Shown here in pieces: positions 54,886 through 57,290 of a DNA stretch of 57,290 nucleotides. The translations under genes were made by a program, and so were the position numbers. Origin of the DNA: Hyphomonadaceae bacterium (GTDB lineage: Bacteria > Pseudomonadota > Alphaproteobacteria > Caulobacterales > Hyphomonadaceae); assembly GCA_030697555.1 (NCBI GenBank), contig JAUYPV010000038.1, positions 1 to 57,290 on the forward strand, given 5' to 3'. A model generated the notes under the pieces. The model saw nothing but the letters and a program-made list of their open reading frames with translations, was not told the DNA's origin and searched no databases. Position 1 is the stretch's first letter; each line of letters starts with the position of its first letter.

Positions 54886-57290
54886 ATGAGCATTTCCCTG
54901 ATCAAGAAAATCGCGATCTGGACGGCCGCTTTCGTCGGCGTTGTCCTGCTCACACTCACAGTGTGGTTCTTCCTCGTGACGCAGGACCTGCCGTCCGAGA
55001 AAGATCTCGCCGACTACGAGCCGCCGATCATGAGCCGCGTGCACGCCGGCGACGGACGGCTGGTGGCCGAGTTCGCGACGCAGCACCGCGTCTACGTTCC
55101 GTCCGAGGAACTGCCGGACCAACTGATCCAGGCGTTCATCTCCGCCGAGGACAAGGAGTTCTTCGAGCACTCCGGCATCAACCTGTGGGGCATCTTCCGC
55201 GGCACCGTGATCAACGCCGTGCAGGGCAAGCGGATGACCGGCGGTTCGACCATCACCCAGCAGGTGGTGAAGAACATGCTGGTCGGCTCCGAACGCTCGC
55301 TCGATCGCAAGGTGCGCGAGGCCGTGCTGGCGATGCGCATCGAGAAGCAGCTCACGAAGGAAGAGATCCTCGAGCTGTACATGAACGAGATCTATCTCGG
55401 TGGGCGCTCCTATGGGGTGGGCGCGGCGTCGCTCAACTATTTCGGCAAGTCGCTGAGCCAGCTGACGCTATCGGAGGCCGCGCTCATGGCTGGCCTGCCG
55501 CAGGCCCCGGGCCGGGCGAATCCCTACAGCAACCCGGAAGCGGCCGTTGAGCGCCGCAACTACGTGCTCGGCCGGATGCTGGCCAACGGCTACATCGACA
55601 AGGCGGCGGCGGATGCGGCGATCGCCGAACCGCTGACGCTCGTGGAACGTCTCGACACCGACGAGAACCAGGCTTCGGCCTATTATGTCGAAGAGCTGCG
55701 CAGGGACATCCTGAAGCTCGGCAAGGACGGCAAGCTGACGGGCTTCGCCGACGAGAAGCAGGCGCAACAGGCTTTCTACGAAGGCGGCCTCTCGATCCGC
55801 TCGACGCTGGATTCCAACCTGCAGCTCATCGCCCAGACGGCGCTGCGTGCGGGGCTTGAGACCTATGACCGCCGCCATGGCTGGCGCGGGGCGCTCGGCA
55901 AAATCCCAGCCGCGGACACGTTCGAGGAAGACCTCAAGAATTTCGCCAACTCCAAAGACGGCAAGCTGCTCGTCGCCGGCGCCGGCAACACCTGGCAGCT
56001 CGCGCTCGTTCGCACCGCCGGCAAGGAAAGCGCGAAGCTCGGCCTCGCCGACGGCACGGCCGCCACGCTGGCTCCCGAAGACGCGAAATGGGCGGCGGCG
56101 GGCAAGGGCCTCAAGGCGGGCGATATCATCTTCGTTTCGCGGGATGCGACGCCGGATGTCAGCGCTCAGATGATCACCGAGTATGGCGCGCCCAAGAAAG
56201 GCGGCGCCGGACCATGGCGCATTCGCCAGATTCCCGAGCTGCAGGGCGCGCTGGTGGCGATGGATCCGCACACGGGCCGCGTCTTCGCGATGGCGGGCGG
56301 CTATGCCTTCCAGCGCAGCCAATTCAACCGCGCCATGCAGGCCAAGCGCCAGCCCGGGTCTTCGTTCAAGCCGTTCGTCTATGCGGCGGCGCTCGAGAAC
56401 GGCAAGACGCCGTCGAGCCGCATCCTTGATGCGCCTTATGTCTCGTGCGATGCGACGCAGGAGGAATGCTACCGCCCTGAAAACTACTCCCGCCAGTTCT
56501 TCGGCCTCTCCACGCTGCGCTTTGGCGTCGAGAAGTCGATGAACACGATGACCCTGCGCCTCGCCGGCGACATCGGCCTGGATAAGGTGTCGGAGATGGG
56601 CGAGCGGATGGGCATGTACGAGAAGCTGCCTGCCTACGAATCCATGGCGCTGGGCGCTGGCGAAACGACGCCGATGCGCATGGTCACCGCCTATGCTGAG
56701 CTGGTGAACGGCGGCAAGCAGGTGAAGCCTGTGATGTTCGACCGCATCCAGAACCGCTATGGCGAGACCGTCTACCGCACCGATGCGCGGCCGTGCGACG
56801 GCTGCACCAAGGTGGAATGGAAGAAGGGTCTCCAGCCGCCGCAGCTCGCCGACGAGCGCGCTCAACTCATGGACCCGGTCACGGCCTACCAGATGGTGTC
56901 GATCCTCGAAGGCGTGGTCGAGCGCGGTACCGCCGCAACAGCGCGCTCGATCGGCAAGCCGATCGCCGCCAAGACCGGCACGACCAACGACCAGGTTGAC
57001 GCCTGGACCGTCGGCTTCAGCCCCGACCTCGTGGTCGGCATCTGGGTTGGCTTCGACACGCCGAAGAACATGGGCGATGGCGAAACCGGCGGCCGTCTCG
57101 CCGCGCCGATCTTCCGCGATTTCATGCTCGCCGCCCTCAAGGACCGTCCGCCTCTGAACTTCCGCATTCCCGAAGGCGTGCAGCAGGTCGAGGTCGACTA
57201 CGACTCGGGCTGCCTGCCGGCGCCGGAGACGACGCGCGTGATCCTCGAAGCGTTCAAGCCGGGGACAGGTCCGACCGAGCGCTGCGAGGC
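54886..57290 (+). CDS. mrcA: Penicillin-binding protein 1A, 3' truncated by the window
   Basis: About 801 residues are visible with no stop before the edge. A membrane anchor (IWTAAFVGVVLLTLTVWFFLV) leads to the glycosyltransferase domain: AFISAEDKEFFEHSGI with catalytic Glu, then GGSTITQQVVKNMLVG and LELYMNEIYLGGRSYGVGAA. An OB-like insert precedes the transpeptidase: QPGSSFKPFVYAAAL (active-site Ser and Lys), EKSMNTM (SxN) and AAKTGTTND (KTG). It polymerises and crosslinks peptidoglycan. The ATG has GGTGAG just upstream. amiC lies upstream on the same strand, interrupted by the Fic module. Confidence 0.94.
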   Translation, partial: MSISLIKKIAIWTAAFVGVVLLTLTVWFFLVTQDLPSEKDLADYEPPIMSRVHAGDGRLVAEFATQHRVYVPSEELPDQLIQAFISAEDKEFFEHSGINLWGIFRGTVINAVQGKRMTGGSTITQQVVKNMLVGSERSLDRKVREAVLAMRIEKQLTKEEILELYMNEIYLGGRSYGVGAASLNYFGKSLSQLTLSEAALMAGLPQAPGRANPYSNPEAAVERRNYVLGRMLANGYIDKAAADAAIAEPLTLVERLDTDENQASAYYVEELRRDILKLGKDGKLTGFADEKQAQQAFYEGGLSIRSTLDSNLQLIAQTALRAGLETYDRRHGWRGALGKIPAADTFEEDLKNFANSKDGKLLVAGAGNTWQLALVRTAGKESAKLGLADGTAATLAPEDAKWAAAGKGLKAGDIIFVSRDATPDVSAQMITEYGAPKKGGAGPWRIRQIPELQGALVAMDPHTGRVFAMAGGYAFQRSQFNRAMQAKRQPGSSFKPFVYAAALENGKTPSSRILDAPYVSCDATQEECYRPENYSRQFFGLSTLRFGVEKSMNTMTLRLAGDIGLDKVSEMGERMGMYEKLPAYESMALGAGETTPMRMVTAYAELVNGGKQVKPVMFDRIQNRYGETVYRTDARPCDGCTKVEWKKGLQPPQLADERAQLMDPVTAYQMVSILEGVVERGTAATARSIGKPIAAKTGTTNDQVDAWTVGFSPDLVVGIWVGFDTPKNMGDGETGGRLAAPIFRDFMLAALKDRPPLNFRIPEGVQQVEVDYDSGCLPAPETTRVILEAFKPGTGPTERCE

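Overview
The window is GC-rich, densely packed chromosomal DNA from an alphaproteobacterium, most likely of the Caulobacterales/Hyphomonadaceae type. Two blocks of gene order support this. One is purN-purM / DUF2066-hda / ppk-ppx / rnd / aspS. The other is NDUFA12-mlaD-DUF2155 / aat / accC-accB-aroQ / dsbA-like / M48 protease / rne / amiC / mrcA. A complex I NDUFA12 homologue, TonB-dependent receptors and an RNase E ending in a GWW motif fit the same assignment. No rRNA, CRISPR array, prophage or insertion sequence was seen. There is one tRNA, tRNA-Leu(GAG).

Layout. 1-13 kb: a truncated 2-hydroxyacid dehydrogenase, an NTF2-like protein, a GIY-YIG protein, a propionyl/acetyl-CoA carboxylase alpha subunit, an MBL hydrolase, lipB, a FliN-like protein, tRNA-Leu, mgtE, a membrane-anchored GH24 lysozyme, isovaleryl-CoA dehydrogenase, an esterase, and two tandem secreted paralogues of unknown function. 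13-17 kb: a methyltransferase-TetR pair, ndk, a GNAT acetyltransferase, and a MarR-crotonase operon with a striking operator. 17.2-18.0 kb: a gap without convincing genes. 18-28.5 kb: purine synthesis, DnaA inactivation, polyphosphate metabolism, RNase D and AspRS. 28.9-30.5 kb: an orphan ParA with a partner resembling a ribbon-helix-helix protein. 30.6-35.5 kb: a pentapeptide-repeat protein, a large protein that looks like a catalytically dead class II ribonucleotide reductase, and an S41 peptidase with EF-hands. 35.7-57.3 kb: the conserved NDUFA12-to-mrcA block. Accessory genes interrupt it: a TonB receptor, thiS/thiG split by a toxin-antitoxin pair, an orphan colicin-like immunity gene, a hybrid histidine kinase, and a VbhA/Fic pair whose Fic gene is frameshifted in a T7 tract. 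The final gene, PBP1A, runs off the right end.

The most unusual content is: the RNR-derived pseudoenzyme (31324-33741); the ParA/RHH-like pair (28897-30496); two toxin-antitoxin cassettes inserted in housekeeping operons; an 88-bp palindromic element present twice in opposite orientation (9171-9258, 15852-15939); a synonymous duplicate of the last eight ivd codons behind the adjacent esterase gene; and the MarR-type double palindrome at 15966-16003. All functional calls rest on reading motifs and gene order by eye. No database search was run.
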